From: Urechidicola croceus
Lineage (GTDB): Bacteria; Bacteroidota; Bacteroidia; Flavobacteriales; Flavobacteriaceae
Assembly (NCBI RefSeq): GCF_001761325.1
Contig: NZ_CP017478.1
Coordinates: forward strand, 1,571,501 to 1,635,500
Direction: 5' to 3'
DNA length: 64,000 nucleotides
Both the position numbers and the translations under genes were made by a program. The notes under the pieces were generated by a model that did no database searches, was not told where the DNA came from, and saw nothing but the letters and a program-made list of their open reading frames with translations. This document shows positions 35,252-43,997 of this stretch, piece after piece (within the stretch, counting starts at the first letter, position 1; every line of letters begins with the position of its first letter).

Positions 35252-35962
35252 TTACAGTAAGTTTAACCTTTTCATAAGTTCTGGTCTATTCGAACGGCTC
35301 ACTGGAATTACATCTTTTTTTATTAAAACACTATTGTCTTCTATATCAATAATTTTCTTAATATTTATAATATATGATCTATGAACTTTTAAAAATAAAT
35401 CTTGGGGAAGTTTCTCCTCAATTTTCTTTAGTGTAGAATGAACAATATAATTTTTACCTTCAGTTTTTACATTTATATAATCACCTTTAGCTTCAATTAA
35501 ATAAATGCTCGATATATCTATTTTTATAAGTCTTCTATCAATATTTACGTACAACTCTTTACCAACTGAAGTGTCTTTGTTCTTTGAACTACTAGAAATT
35601 TCTTTCTTAACAATATGTTTTTCAGCCTTTTGAATTGCTTTTAAAAATCTTGGCAGTTCAATTGGTTTTACAAGAAAATCAACTATACAATCATATTCAA
35701 ATGCTTCAATGGCAAAATTTTTATCAGAGGTTGTTACAATTATCTTTGGTGGATTCTTTAAGGTTTGTATAAAATCAAATCCAGTGAAATCAGGCATGTG
35801 GATATCCAAAAATATTAAATCAACCTTGTTTTGGTTTAAAAATTTAATAGCCTGAATTGCATTTGAAAATTCTTCTACTATATTTAACTTATCATCATTC
35901 GAGCATAGTTGACGTATAATTAACCTAGCGGTTGACTCGTCATCAATAATAATACAATTCAT
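35252..35962 (-). CDS. LytTR-family response regulator
   Basis: 236 residues. Receiver domain at 1-120 (MNCIIIDDESTARLII, phosphoacceptor in VDLIFLDIHMPDFTG, Lys in DFLVKPIELPR) and LytTR DNA-binding domain at about 135-236 (YVNIDRRLIKIDISSIYLIE, GDYINVKTEGK, LFLKVHRSYIINIKKI, VIPVSRSNRPELMKRL). LytTR proteins bind direct repeats about 21 bp apart, exactly the arrangement found at ten promoters in this window. Last gene of the H-NOX/FIST/kinase operon. Probably the output regulator of the whole 24-42 kb region. Confidence 0.93.
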   Translation of the reverse strand: MNCIIIDDESTARLIIRQLCSNDDKLNIVEEFSNAIQAIKFLNQNKVDLIFLDIHMPDFTGFDFIQTLKNPPKIIVTTSDKNFAIEAFEYDCIVDFLVKPIELPRFLKAIQKAEKHIVKKEISSSSKNKDTSVGKELYVNIDRRLIKIDISSIYLIEAKGDYINVKTEGKNYIVHSTLKKIEEKLPQDLFLKVHRSYIINIKKIIDIEDNSVLIKKDVIPVSRSNRPELMKRLNLL

Positions 35963-35969
35963 AAAAAAC

Positions 35970-36287
35970 TTAAATCTTAATTAAATAGTTAGAAATTGTC
36001 ATCATAATAACATCAAATTGATCTTTTAAATTAGGATTACCCAACTTAAGATTATTTTCATAATTTGTGGCGACGTTATAACTTTTTTCAAGGCCCAATA
36101 TACTAATTTTATGCTTAAGTTTATGAACTATTTCAGCAACCAACTTGTAATCTTGTAAACCTAACAATTTATAATATAGTTCCTTTTCTTTAGGAAACTC
36201 CTCTTTGATTATTGAAATTAATTTATTTTTAAATTCAATATCACCTCCTGACAATTCATCAATATAATTTAAATTTGGATTTTCCAC
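35970..36287 (-). CDS. Hpt (histidine phosphotransfer) domain protein
   Basis: 105 residues, all helical, a single Hpt domain with the phospho-His in the phrase EIVHKLKHKISILGLEK. It should shuttle phosphoryl groups between the upstream kinases or receiver and the LytTR regulator 8 bases downstream. Overlap-free but tightly spaced with both neighbours (5 and 8 bases). Confidence 0.87.
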   Translation of the reverse strand: MENPNLNYIDELSGGDIEFKNKLISIIKEEFPKEKELYYKLLGLQDYKLVAEIVHKLKHKISILGLEKSYNVATNYENNLKLGNPNLKDQFDVIMMTISNYLIKI

Positions 36288-36291
36288 TTGG

Positions 36292-37341
36292 TTATTTTTT
36301 TAAAGTAAAAAAGAATGTAGTTCCTTTTCCAACTGTAGATTCAAGATGTATACTGCCCTCGTATAAATCAATTATCTTTCTTACAATTGACAAACCTATA
36401 CCTGAAGAGTTTGGGTTGTTTTCTAGTTTTTGAAAGGTTTTAAATATTTTATCATGATATTTTTTCTCAATCCCTTTTCCATTATCCTTAACATAAAAAG
36501 TCCAATGGTCGGGATTATTTTCAAAACCTATTTCAACAATACCTTTCTCTTTATCATTATATTTAATTGCATTGTCTATTAAATTCTGAAATAATTGTTG
36601 TAATCTGTATTTATCACCTTTAATAGTAGGTAATTTATTATTTACTTTTAACTCTACATTATCAGGTATAAAAATTGTGTTTTTCAATTCACTTAATAAA
36701 CTATCTAAATCAACATTATATTGTTCTATACTTTCATCATCAATTGTTGAGTATAATAATATACCACTTATCAATGTATCCATTTTTTCAACATTAGTCC
36801 TAATTAATCTCATAGTTTCAGTACCATTAGCATCAAAATACTCTCTATAATCTTCTTCTAACCAGGCCGTCAAAGCATCAATACTTCTTAATGGTGATTT
36901 TAAATCATGGGAGACCATATGTGCATAATCACTTAAATGCTGATTTTGTATCTCTAAATCTTTGAGTAATTTTTCTCTTTGTTTGTTCATTTCGATGATA
37001 TCCTTTGTTTGGTTATCAATGAATTCTACTAATCTACTTCCATCAAGTTCAAGTCCTTTAGTTTGTTCGTTATCTGGCAATTCAAAAAATTCTAATGTAT
37101 CTATTACTTGTTTTAATTTACTGATAACGTTTTCTTGTCTTGCTGCATCTAATTTCAATTGTTTATTTGCCTCAAATAACTCTTGTGAACTAATTCTCAT
37201 TGATCGTTGAATCATTTCAAATTGATCATCAAAATTGTCATACGATTTACTAACAGCCTCTAAAAATGATTCCATATCACATTCTGGCTTTAATTGATCG
37301 CTAAGATATTTTCTTATTTGTCTTTTTAATAATGAATTCAT
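36292..37341 (-). CDS. Sensor histidine kinase without obvious sensory domain
   Basis: 349 residues. N-terminal coiled coil (about residues 20-120, ENVISKLKQVIDTLEFF), HisKA with phospho-His in DYAHMVSHDLKSPLRSID, and a HATPase (LIDNAIKYNDKEKGIV, FYVKDNGKGIEKKY, SSGIGLSIVRKIIDL). No transmembrane segment, so it is cytoplasmic and probably takes its signal from a partner such as the FIST protein whose gene overlaps its start by one base (NosP-HK pairs are known elsewhere). Confidence 0.9.
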   Translation of the reverse strand: MNSLLKRQIRKYLSDQLKPECDMESFLEAVSKSYDNFDDQFEMIQRSMRISSQELFEANKQLKLDAARQENVISKLKQVIDTLEFFELPDNEQTKGLELDGSRLVEFIDNQTKDIIEMNKQREKLLKDLEIQNQHLSDYAHMVSHDLKSPLRSIDALTAWLEEDYREYFDANGTETMRLIRTNVEKMDTLISGILLYSTIDDESIEQYNVDLDSLLSELKNTIFIPDNVELKVNNKLPTIKGDKYRLQQLFQNLIDNAIKYNDKEKGIVEIGFENNPDHWTFYVKDNGKGIEKKYHDKIFKTFQKLENNPNSSGIGLSIVRKIIDLYEGSIHLESTVGKGTTFFFTLKK

Positions 37342-38474
37342 TATTCACTTATTAATGTTATTGTCATTGTTTGATTGTGAAGTTGACAAGATGCTTCACC
37401 CTCAAATGGGGCTATTTCTCCATACGAATAAAACCCACAAACGGTTGCATCTTTACCTATAATTTCAACTACTTCTTCTACTTCTTCTTCTACTCTTTGG
37501 TCTAAAACTAATTTTCTACCAATACAACTGACCAACAAGGCTAATTGCGGCTTTGATTTTCTATTTCTCATAGCTTGTAATGCTGCTTGTTCTGATGCTT
37601 TTGCAATATTATCAACATTGGTCATCATTAATTGAACTTTTGAGTCAACAGGTATACTACCTGCTAGTGTCATTGTATTTTCTTGTTCATTAATGTTTAA
37701 AATTGTTCGAACAAAAGATTGATCTTCCTCTTTAGTTCTTACATTCAATGGAAATAAAAGTGCAGCAGAAGGTAACTCTTTGGCTTTTTCACCTAAATAT
37801 GTTTTATATAAATCTAAAGCTGGTTTATCATCTAACTCAAAAAGTACATTATTATCAGATTTTGTTACAATTCGTTCTGGGCCAAAAGGTGTCCACCCTC
37901 CATAAATAGATGAAGTAATTTCTAGTGTAACTCCATAAAGCCCAATTGCAACTATTTCTCCTTCTTTTGGGTTTTCATTATAAGATGCTAGCGTTTTCTC
38001 AAATCTTGCATCATCGCCACAAAGTCCTCCTGTAATTAAAAGGTTTTTATCTGTTTTAGAAACCATACCTTTTGCCAATTCACTACCGTTTATAAAACTT
38101 CCTTCTGACACAATAAAAACATATTTCAATCCATGTTTATTGAATTGATTTATTAAATCGTTTCCTGTTTTAAAACTGTCTAAATTTGAACTTAATATAT
38201 TACTAGTTTTAATTTCAAATCGACTTTTTTCAAATTCAATTGCTGTAATAGAAACACTGTTGTCATTTACGTCTTGTCTCGAAATATCACCACTTGTAGA
38301 CCCAAAAACAATTTCTCCATCAGGAAATAAATCTTTTATCTCTTCAAAAATATTATCTTTTTCTAATAAATATCTATTTCCAAAAACTAATACTAGTGGA
38401 TTCGATAATTTAATATTATCTCCTAAATATTTCCAATCTTTGCCTTTTTCTCGGACTAACTGAACAGTTTTCAT
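37341..38474 (-). CDS. FIST-domain protein, NosP-like candidate nitric-oxide sensor
   Basis: 377 residues. FIST N domain at about 1-200 (LVLVFGNRYLL, VFGSTSGDI, KYVFIVSEGSFINGSELAKG, LLITGGLCGDDARF) and FIST C domain at about 215-360 (ALDLYKTYLGEKAKELPSAA, SIPVDSKVQLMMTN, AALQAMRNRK, LLVSCIGRKLVLDQRVEEEV, VCGFYSYGEIAPFEG). NosP nitric-oxide sensors are heme-binding FIST proteins that regulate adjacent histidine kinases; the kinase gene directly follows. Heme binding cannot be confirmed from sequence alone. Confidence 0.83.
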   Translation of the reverse strand: MKTVQLVREKGKDWKYLGDNIKLSNPLVLVFGNRYLLEKDNIFEEIKDLFPDGEIVFGSTSGDISRQDVNDNSVSITAIEFEKSRFEIKTSNILSSNLDSFKTGNDLINQFNKHGLKYVFIVSEGSFINGSELAKGMVSKTDKNLLITGGLCGDDARFEKTLASYNENPKEGEIVAIGLYGVTLEITSSIYGGWTPFGPERIVTKSDNNVLFELDDKPALDLYKTYLGEKAKELPSAALLFPLNVRTKEEDQSFVRTILNINEQENTMTLAGSIPVDSKVQLMMTNVDNIAKASEQAALQAMRNRKSKPQLALLVSCIGRKLVLDQRVEEEVEEVVEIIGKDATVCGFYSYGEIAPFEGEASCQLHNQTMTITLISE

Positions 38475-38478
38475 ATTA

Positions 38479-40842
38479 TTACTTTTTTAACGTGAAGAAA
38501 AAGGTTGTGCCTTCTCCTATTCTACTTTCTAACCAAATTTCACCTTTATACAACTCGATAATTTTCTTTACTATTGAAAGGCCTATTCCTGTGGATTCTT
38601 TACTTTTATTTAAAGAGTGGAAAATTTTAAATATTTTATCATGAAATTTCTCTTCAATCCCTATACCATTGTCCTTTACTGAAAATTGATAAAATAATTT
38701 TGTCTCTTTTACATCAACCTCAATTAAACCTTGTTCTTTATCAATAAATCGGATAGCATTACTAATTAAATTTTGAAATAATTGTTGCAATTTTGTTTGA
38801 TCTCCATTAATTACTGGCAATTTATTCAGTATATTTAATTTTATATGCTTTGGAAAATACAATAGTTTAGAAAGATCTTCTAAAACAACGTTTAAATCGA
38901 CTGGTTTCAATTCTTTTAGTTCAGTTGACAAGCTAGAGTAATTTAAAATATCAGTAATTAAATTTTCCATTTTTTCAAGTGTGGCCTCAATTAGTTTTAC
39001 ATTATGTAAACTATTCTCATCAAACTTTTCTAAATTATCTTCCTTTAACCAATTTACTAAAGCATCTATACTTCGTAATGGTGATTTTAAATCATGTGAA
39101 ACAATGTGAGCATATTCTTGTAGTTCGTTGTTACTTCTTTCTAACTTTTTAAGTAACTGTTCTTTCTGAATATTAAGATTTTTAATTTCAGTAATATCTA
39201 AAACTACTCCTATAGAACCAATAATTTTTCCATTTAAATTATAGTTTGGTGCTCCACTAGCCAACCAATATTTAACTTTTCCGCTTTTATTCTTAATTCT
39301 TAATTCAAATGAATCTGCCTCTCCTTTTTTTCGTTGAAGTCCTTTTTCTTTAACTATACTTTTGTCTTGTTCGACTGGTAAAATATCCCTTCCTTTCTTA
39401 CCGATTAATTCATCTTCTAAATATCCTGTCATTTTCGCAAAACTTTGATTTACCATGACAATTCTATCATTTTTATCAACTTCTACCAATCCTAGATTCA
39501 TATTTGCAATTATATTGCTATACTTTTGTCTTTGGGCCTCAATACTTTCTCTATAATTTCTTTCTAAGGTTACATCTCGATAAGTTGATAGATGCCCTTT
39601 ATATATATTATTATTAAAAATTGGAATGTAGTTTCGCTCTAAAATAGTGCCATCTTTCATTCTTAACTCATCACCAAATACTGGCTCTTTATTTAAAATT
39701 ATTGTATCTATATCTTTAATAAATTGATCTGGATTTTCAAAGAGAATTTTTTTATTATTTGTTGCTTCAATACAATCATATCCTGTCAAAATTTCTGGAT
39801 CATCATCTATATAAAATAACTCACAAAACTTATTATTGGTTAAAACTAATTTTCTGTTTTCATCTTCCAATAAAACTGCACTGTCTAAATTTAATATTAA
39901 TTTTGCCAATCGATCTTCTGATTCAATTAGTCTTTCCTTCGCCAACCGTTCATTGGTAATATCCTCAACTGTTGCTACTTGGTAATTTATTTTTCCTTCA
40001 TTATTTCTTACGGCAGTTACTTTAGTTTTTGCCCATAGTATACTTCCATCTTTTTTTAGGTACCTCTTTTCTAAATTAAAGCTATTTATCTCTCCGCTAT
40101 ATAACTTTTCTCGACTTAACCTTGAAATTTCTTGATCTTCTGGATGTGTCAAATCTTGAACCAACATAGAATTAAATTCATCAGAAGAATAACCAAGCAT
40201 ATTACATAAAGAATTATTCACCAATAATAATCCTTTTTCGTTTTCTCTAGATAATGATATTCCAATCGGAGAATTATCAATAATGATATTTAATTGGTTC
40301 TTTTGCTCCTCTAATAATTCTTTAATTCTATTTTCTTCTGTAATGTCTCTAACTATACATTGAATTGCTTTGGGAGAATTGTTAGTATTATATATAACAC
40401 TTGAATTGATGTGAATTAATTTTTTATCACCATGTTTTGTAATAATATTTACTCTAAAATCGGTTAAAAAACCCGTTGAAATTAATTTTGGTATTGCTAA
40501 ATTAACCTTTTCAATATCTAATGGATCTACCAATTCCATCATACTATATTTATCATTAGACATATCAAAATCCAACATTTTTATTGCTGGACCATTCATC
40601 TTAATAACATTACCCCATAAATCGGTAATTATATATGCATCAGCAATATTCTCAAAAACACCTTTTAATTCTGAATTAGATATTTTAAGTAGACTTTCTA
40701 ATCTTAGATTAGACTCTTTTAATTCTTCGGAAGTATTGTATAAACTTGTTGCCTTATCTTCTAATATTTTTTCGGCTTGTTTCCTTGCCTCTTTTTCGCG
40801 ATATAAAGCTCTTTTTAATATGTCAATTTCTTTTTGACTCAT
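38479..40842 (-). CDS. PAS-rich cytoplasmic sensor histidine kinase
   Basis: 787 residues. Short N-terminal coiled coil, then four PAS domains at about 50-170, 175-300, 305-420 and 425-550 (AYIITDLWGNVIKMNGPAIK; SPIGISLSRENEKG; VTNERLAKERL; MNLGLVEVDKNDRIVMVNQS), HisKA with phospho-His in EYAHIVSHDLKSPLRSID and a HATPase with NAIRFIDKEQG and STGIGLSIVKKI. No membrane segments. The H-NOX start overlaps its end by 4 bases, so it is the likely H-NOX-controlled kinase. The HisKA is nearly identical to that of the second kinase, suggesting crosstalk. Confidence 0.92.
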   Translation of the reverse strand: MSQKEIDILKRALYREKEARKQAEKILEDKATSLYNTSEELKESNLRLESLLKISNSELKGVFENIADAYIITDLWGNVIKMNGPAIKMLDFDMSNDKYSMMELVDPLDIEKVNLAIPKLISTGFLTDFRVNIITKHGDKKLIHINSSVIYNTNNSPKAIQCIVRDITEENRIKELLEEQKNQLNIIIDNSPIGISLSRENEKGLLLVNNSLCNMLGYSSDEFNSMLVQDLTHPEDQEISRLSREKLYSGEINSFNLEKRYLKKDGSILWAKTKVTAVRNNEGKINYQVATVEDITNERLAKERLIESEDRLAKLILNLDSAVLLEDENRKLVLTNNKFCELFYIDDDPEILTGYDCIEATNNKKILFENPDQFIKDIDTIILNKEPVFGDELRMKDGTILERNYIPIFNNNIYKGHLSTYRDVTLERNYRESIEAQRQKYSNIIANMNLGLVEVDKNDRIVMVNQSFAKMTGYLEDELIGKKGRDILPVEQDKSIVKEKGLQRKKGEADSFELRIKNKSGKVKYWLASGAPNYNLNGKIIGSIGVVLDITEIKNLNIQKEQLLKKLERSNNELQEYAHIVSHDLKSPLRSIDALVNWLKEDNLEKFDENSLHNVKLIEATLEKMENLITDILNYSSLSTELKELKPVDLNVVLEDLSKLLYFPKHIKLNILNKLPVINGDQTKLQQLFQNLISNAIRFIDKEQGLIEVDVKETKLFYQFSVKDNGIGIEEKFHDKIFKIFHSLNKSKESTGIGLSIVKKIIELYKGEIWLESRIGEGTTFFFTLKK

Positions 40843-41381
40843 GAATTTTTAGTAATTAAAAACTTCACTTCTGTGCCATCTTCTTTAATTTTCTCCATTT
40901 TAATTGTTGCCGTAGAATTAAAATGTTCAAAAGTCTTATTCATTAACCCAAGTCCAAAATAGTGCATTGCACGACTTGATTTATAGATCATAATTAAATG
41001 ATTTTCTGATTTTTCTATAACTTCAAATGTTGGCAATTCTGCATCAGGGTAAATTTTTTGTACTTCAACATGTATATGGTTTTCTATTGAAGATAGCATC
41101 TCTATTGGACCTGTATACTTTTTTATTAAATCAGGATAGCTTGCTGCTAACACAGAAAAAAAGTGTTCTGAATAAACTAACAGTAGATCATCAACACTTA
41201 ATTCAGTATATTCACTTAAATATTTCAACAAACTTAGCATTTCGCTGAAATCGTATGTGCCAACGGATGTGTAAATACCTTGTGATTTCAATTCAGATTT
41301 CTCGATGATTTCATCTACAACTTCAAGTCCAAACTTATCTTCGACCAAAGCTAAAAATTCTGTAAATACAATACCTTTCAT
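40839..41381 (-). CDS. H-NOX (heme nitric oxide/oxygen binding) protein
   Basis: 180 residues, the length of a stand-alone H-NOX. Motifs: MKGIVFTEFLALVEDKFGLE at the N-terminus, the proximal heme ligand in NHIHVEVQKIYPDAELPTF and the YKSSR heme-propionate clamp (YxSxR). Such proteins bind NO (and sometimes O2) and inhibit or activate a partner histidine kinase, controlling biofilm formation in several bacteria. Encoded between a receiver protein and the PAS kinase. Confidence 0.93.
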   Translation of the reverse strand: MKGIVFTEFLALVEDKFGLEVVDEIIEKSELKSQGIYTSVGTYDFSEMLSLLKYLSEYTELSVDDLLLVYSEHFFSVLAASYPDLIKKYTGPIEMLSSIENHIHVEVQKIYPDAELPTFEVIEKSENHLIMIYKSSRAMHYFGLGLMNKTFEHFNSTATIKMEKIKEDGTEVKFLITKNS

Positions 41382-41795
41382 TTATTGTTGAATTAATTCA
41401 TTAATACTCCAATATGCAAGCGTTTTTTCTATTTTAGAAATATACTCTTCATATTTTAATGGTTTTAAAACATACCCAGCAATTCCGATTTTATAACATT
41501 CTAACAAATCTTTTTGATTGCTAGAAGTCGTCAACATAATAATTGGAATAAATTTAAGGATATCATCGTTTTTTAAAATTGTTAAGAATTCAATTCCATC
41601 TATTTTTGGCATATTCAAATCCAATAAAATAATATCAGGCAATTGATCTTTTTTTTCTAAAATTTTTAACGCTTCTTCTCCATTATTTGCCTCAATTATT
41701 GAGTGCTTCAATCCAAGTTTAGAAATTGTTCTATTCAATTTCATAACTTCTATAGCATCATCTTCTATTAGTAATATTTTTAAATTCTTATTCAT
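41382..41795 (-). CDS. Single-domain response regulator (receiver only)
   Basis: 137 residues, one receiver domain: EDDAIEV acidic pocket, phospho-Asp in DIILLDLNMPKIDG, Thr in MLTTSS and Lys in YVLKPLKYEEY. No output domain, CheY-like. It is the first gene of the signalling operon and probably accepts phosphate from one of the two kinases for transfer via Hpt. Confidence 0.92.
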   Translation of the reverse strand: MNKNLKILLIEDDAIEVMKLNRTISKLGLKHSIIEANNGEEALKILEKKDQLPDIILLDLNMPKIDGIEFLTILKNDDILKFIPIIMLTTSSNQKDLLECYKIGIAGYVLKPLKYEEYISKIEKTLAYWSINELIQQ

Positions 41796-41827
41796 TTGGT
41801 GTTATCCTAATAAAATTATAAGTGAAG

Positions 41828-41916
41828 CGAAACTATTATATTTATATGCTTATTGGTTAAATATTTCGTTCAATTGACAATTACTTTCGACGAATGGTTC
41901 TAAATAAGAGTTTAAC
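41828..41916 (-). promoter_or_regulatory. Promoter with three phased LytTR-like sites (signalling operon, autoregulation)
   Basis: -7 box TAGTTTCG at 41835-41828 (one mismatch); sites TCGTTCAAT (41866), TCGACGAAT (41887) and GAGTTTAAC (41908), 21 bp apart, the first 31 bp from the -7 box. Since the operon encodes the LytTR regulator, this suggests feedback. Confidence 0.65.
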
Positions 41917-41921
41917 GATTT

Positions 41922-42281
41922 TTATAAATCGTTGAAAAGTATTTTATTTTGTTTTGATAAATTATTAAAAATCAAATCATAAGAGTGGTCAACAAGTTCT
42001 AAAAACAACTTATCCGAAACTTTCCCATTAGATTCAACGGTATTCCAATGCTTTTTATTCATATGGAATCCTGGTTTAATAGTTCCTTCATATTCTTCTC
42101 TCAACTCAATAGATCTTTCGGGATCGCATTTTAAATTGACTGCAAAAGGAATTTTTTCTAAACCTACCAAAGCAAACATTTTTCCCATCAATTTAAACAC
42201 CAGTGTTTTATCATCAAAAGGAAAACTTTCAGTAACTCCTTTTTTTGACAAGCAATAATCTCTAAATTCTTCTATATTCAT
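41922..42281 (-). CDS. MmcQ/YjbR family protein
   Basis: 119 residues. The N-terminal phrase EEFRDYCLSKKGVTESFPFD and the later DKTLVFKLMGKMFALVGLE, NLKCDPERSIELREEY and KKHWNTVESNG identify the YjbR/CyaY-like fold. Small DNA-binding or regulatory protein of uncertain function. Its start codon overlaps the stop of a frameshifted DUF4260 gene. Confidence 0.85.
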   Translation of the reverse strand: MNIEEFRDYCLSKKGVTESFPFDDKTLVFKLMGKMFALVGLEKIPFAVNLKCDPERSIELREEYEGTIKPGFHMNKKHWNTVESNGKVSDKLFLELVDHSYDLIFNNLSKQNKILFNDL

Positions 42282-42623
42282 TTTCCAATTTTTCCTAAAT
42301 GTGTATTATTAAAACTATCGGAATTTTTTAATCTATAGCCTAACATTCGATCAAAAGATGCATGTCCAAATAAAATAATTCCAATCAACTTAATTATTTC
42401 ATTTGTTGAATAAACTCCATATAAATAAACAAAATGGCAATTCCTTTATGATGAAATAAATTATAAGATATCGCTCCAACTTTGGTGTTTATTAGATAAC
42501 TTAAGATTCCTATATCTGGAATTAAAATCAAAACTAAAAACCACCACCAATTAAAATGTAATTGATTAAATAAAAAAACAGACAATAAAAACATTGCTAA
42601 CTCTTCAAGTTTTAAAGTTCTTT
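42278..42623 (-). pseudogene. Frameshifted DUF4260 membrane protein
   Basis: DUF4260 proteins have about 115 residues. Here the first part (LEELAMFLLSVFLFNQLHFN, LILIPDIGILSYLINTKVGA, YNLFHHKGIAIL) is in one frame and ends at 42394, while the typical end (HFVYLYGVYSTNEIIKLIGI, ILFGHASFDRMLGYRLKN) is in the -1 frame and runs to 42278. The switch lies near 42425-42445. No ATG is present at the expected start. Either a pseudogene or a sequencing error. Confidence 0.6.
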
Positions 42624-43232
42624 TTATTCTAATATTTTTTTCTTCTCAACAGGTAATTCTAATGATTTAGTATCTAATTTCCAACCAATGGTCTCAACAA
42701 TGTTTTGAATAATCCCAATAGTTTCTATAAGTTCTTGATTCGCTGTTTCCAATAATCCACTTTCAGGAATTTTATCTTTTATAAATTGCTTTACTTCTTT
42801 ATTTAAGGCTGTTAAATCTTCGGCTGCAAACTTATTAAACAATCCCTCAGATTTATCGTAATACTGAACATCAGCATCAATAGTTAGTATTTCTGCTTGA
42901 GGAAAATCGTTAATAAAAACTGTTTTCGTTTTTGGATTAGCATTTAATAGAATTTTCTTTAAATCGTAGCCAATTTGTGTTTTAGCTTTAACCAACAAAA
43001 TTGCTTTTTTCTTACTTGAAAACAAACTCATAAAACGTTCTTTGGTATTTTCATAGTGATAAATTTCTGAAAATTCTCCTTCTACAGTTACCAATTTACA
43101 GACGTTTTTAATTTTCTCGAGTAATACTACTGATTGTTTTTCGGCTATTTCTTTTCCTGATTTTCTATTGAAAATACTAACTCCAAAAAAAGATAGCAAC
43201 ATACCTAAAAACACACCTAAAACTACATCCAT
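42624..43232 (-). CDS. DUF4230 domain protein
   Basis: 202 residues. An N-terminal membrane segment (VVLGVFLGMLLSFFGVSIF) is followed by the DUF4230 core (KLVTVEGEFSEIYHYENTKE, AKTQIGYDLKKILLNANPKT, ADVQYYDKSEGLFNKFAAED). Predicted envelope protein with most of the chain outside the membrane. It ends directly at the DUF4260 remnant. Confidence 0.82.
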   Translation of the reverse strand: MDVVLGVFLGMLLSFFGVSIFNRKSGKEIAEKQSVVLLEKIKNVCKLVTVEGEFSEIYHYENTKERFMSLFSSKKKAILLVKAKTQIGYDLKKILLNANPKTKTVFINDFPQAEILTIDADVQYYDKSEGLFNKFAAEDLTALNKEVKQFIKDKIPESGLLETANQELIETIGIIQNIVETIGWKLDTKSLELPVEKKKILE

Positions 43233-43234
43233 AA

Positions 43235-43984
43235 CTATCTAAGTTTATATAAAATTGGTTTACTTGGCGATGCGTCATTTTCAAAAGATGCAATTTGTAA
43301 ATTTAACAAATACATTCCATCCTCTATTTCATCCTTAACATAAATAAGTTCCGTTATTGTGGCGTCTAACCTTTGCTTCTTATCGTAGTTCCAAAATGCT
43401 TTATGTGCAAGCAACTTTCCATCATCTTTTTCTTTGTCAACTGAAGGTAAATCAATAAGCAAGTGTTTTATTCCCTTTTTCCTTATAAAAACTGCCGCTT
43501 CTTCACTTAAATAAGGAGGGTTAGAATTAGAATATTGTTTTGAAAGTTTAGCATCTGAATTTGGTTTTGTACGTATAATAATGGCTTTTACATTATTATA
43601 TTTCAAATTAGATTCTAATTGGGTCTTACTTATTATCTTATCTCCACTTTTACTTTTTTCGGGCAATACTGTTATCAATTCAGCATTAAAAAAGAATTTT
43701 TTCAAACAATCATTAATACTGTGAAATTCCTTAGTTATATGTCCTATGCATTCAGTATGTGTACCATGTGCATGAGGGTTAAACTCTATAGTATTAAAAT
43801 TTACAGAAGCTCCTTCATCTACACTTCCAACCCAATCTCTATCGACTACTGGCTCAATTTTTGGAGGCTCTAAATACCATGCATTTACATTTTTTTCTGA
43901 CGCTAACAATGGCAAAGAAATATCAATAGGTTTTGATAAATTGACTTTATATTTTTTATTATTTATTTTTATAGTAGTTTTCAC
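43235..43984 (-). CDS. Cyclase/kynurenine-formamidase-like metal hydrolase
   Basis: 249 residues. The zinc-binding motif HAHGTHTECIGH (HxGTHxxxxxH) matches the putative cyclase/KynB family, with IDLPSVD and NPPYLSEEAA later in the chain. These enzymes hydrolyse amides or related bonds such as N-formylkynurenine. The gene abuts the DUF4230 gene (2-base gap). Substrate not predictable. Confidence 0.83.
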   Translation of the reverse strand: MKTTIKINNKKYKVNLSKPIDISLPLLASEKNVNAWYLEPPKIEPVVDRDWVGSVDEGASVNFNTIEFNPHAHGTHTECIGHITKEFHSINDCLKKFFFNAELITVLPEKSKSGDKIISKTQLESNLKYNNVKAIIIRTKPNSDAKLSKQYSNSNPPYLSEEAAVFIRKKGIKHLLIDLPSVDKEKDDGKLLAHKAFWNYDKKQRLDATITELIYVKDEIEDGMYLLNLQIASFENDASPSKPILYKLR

Positions 43985-43997
43985 AGACTAAATGTAA

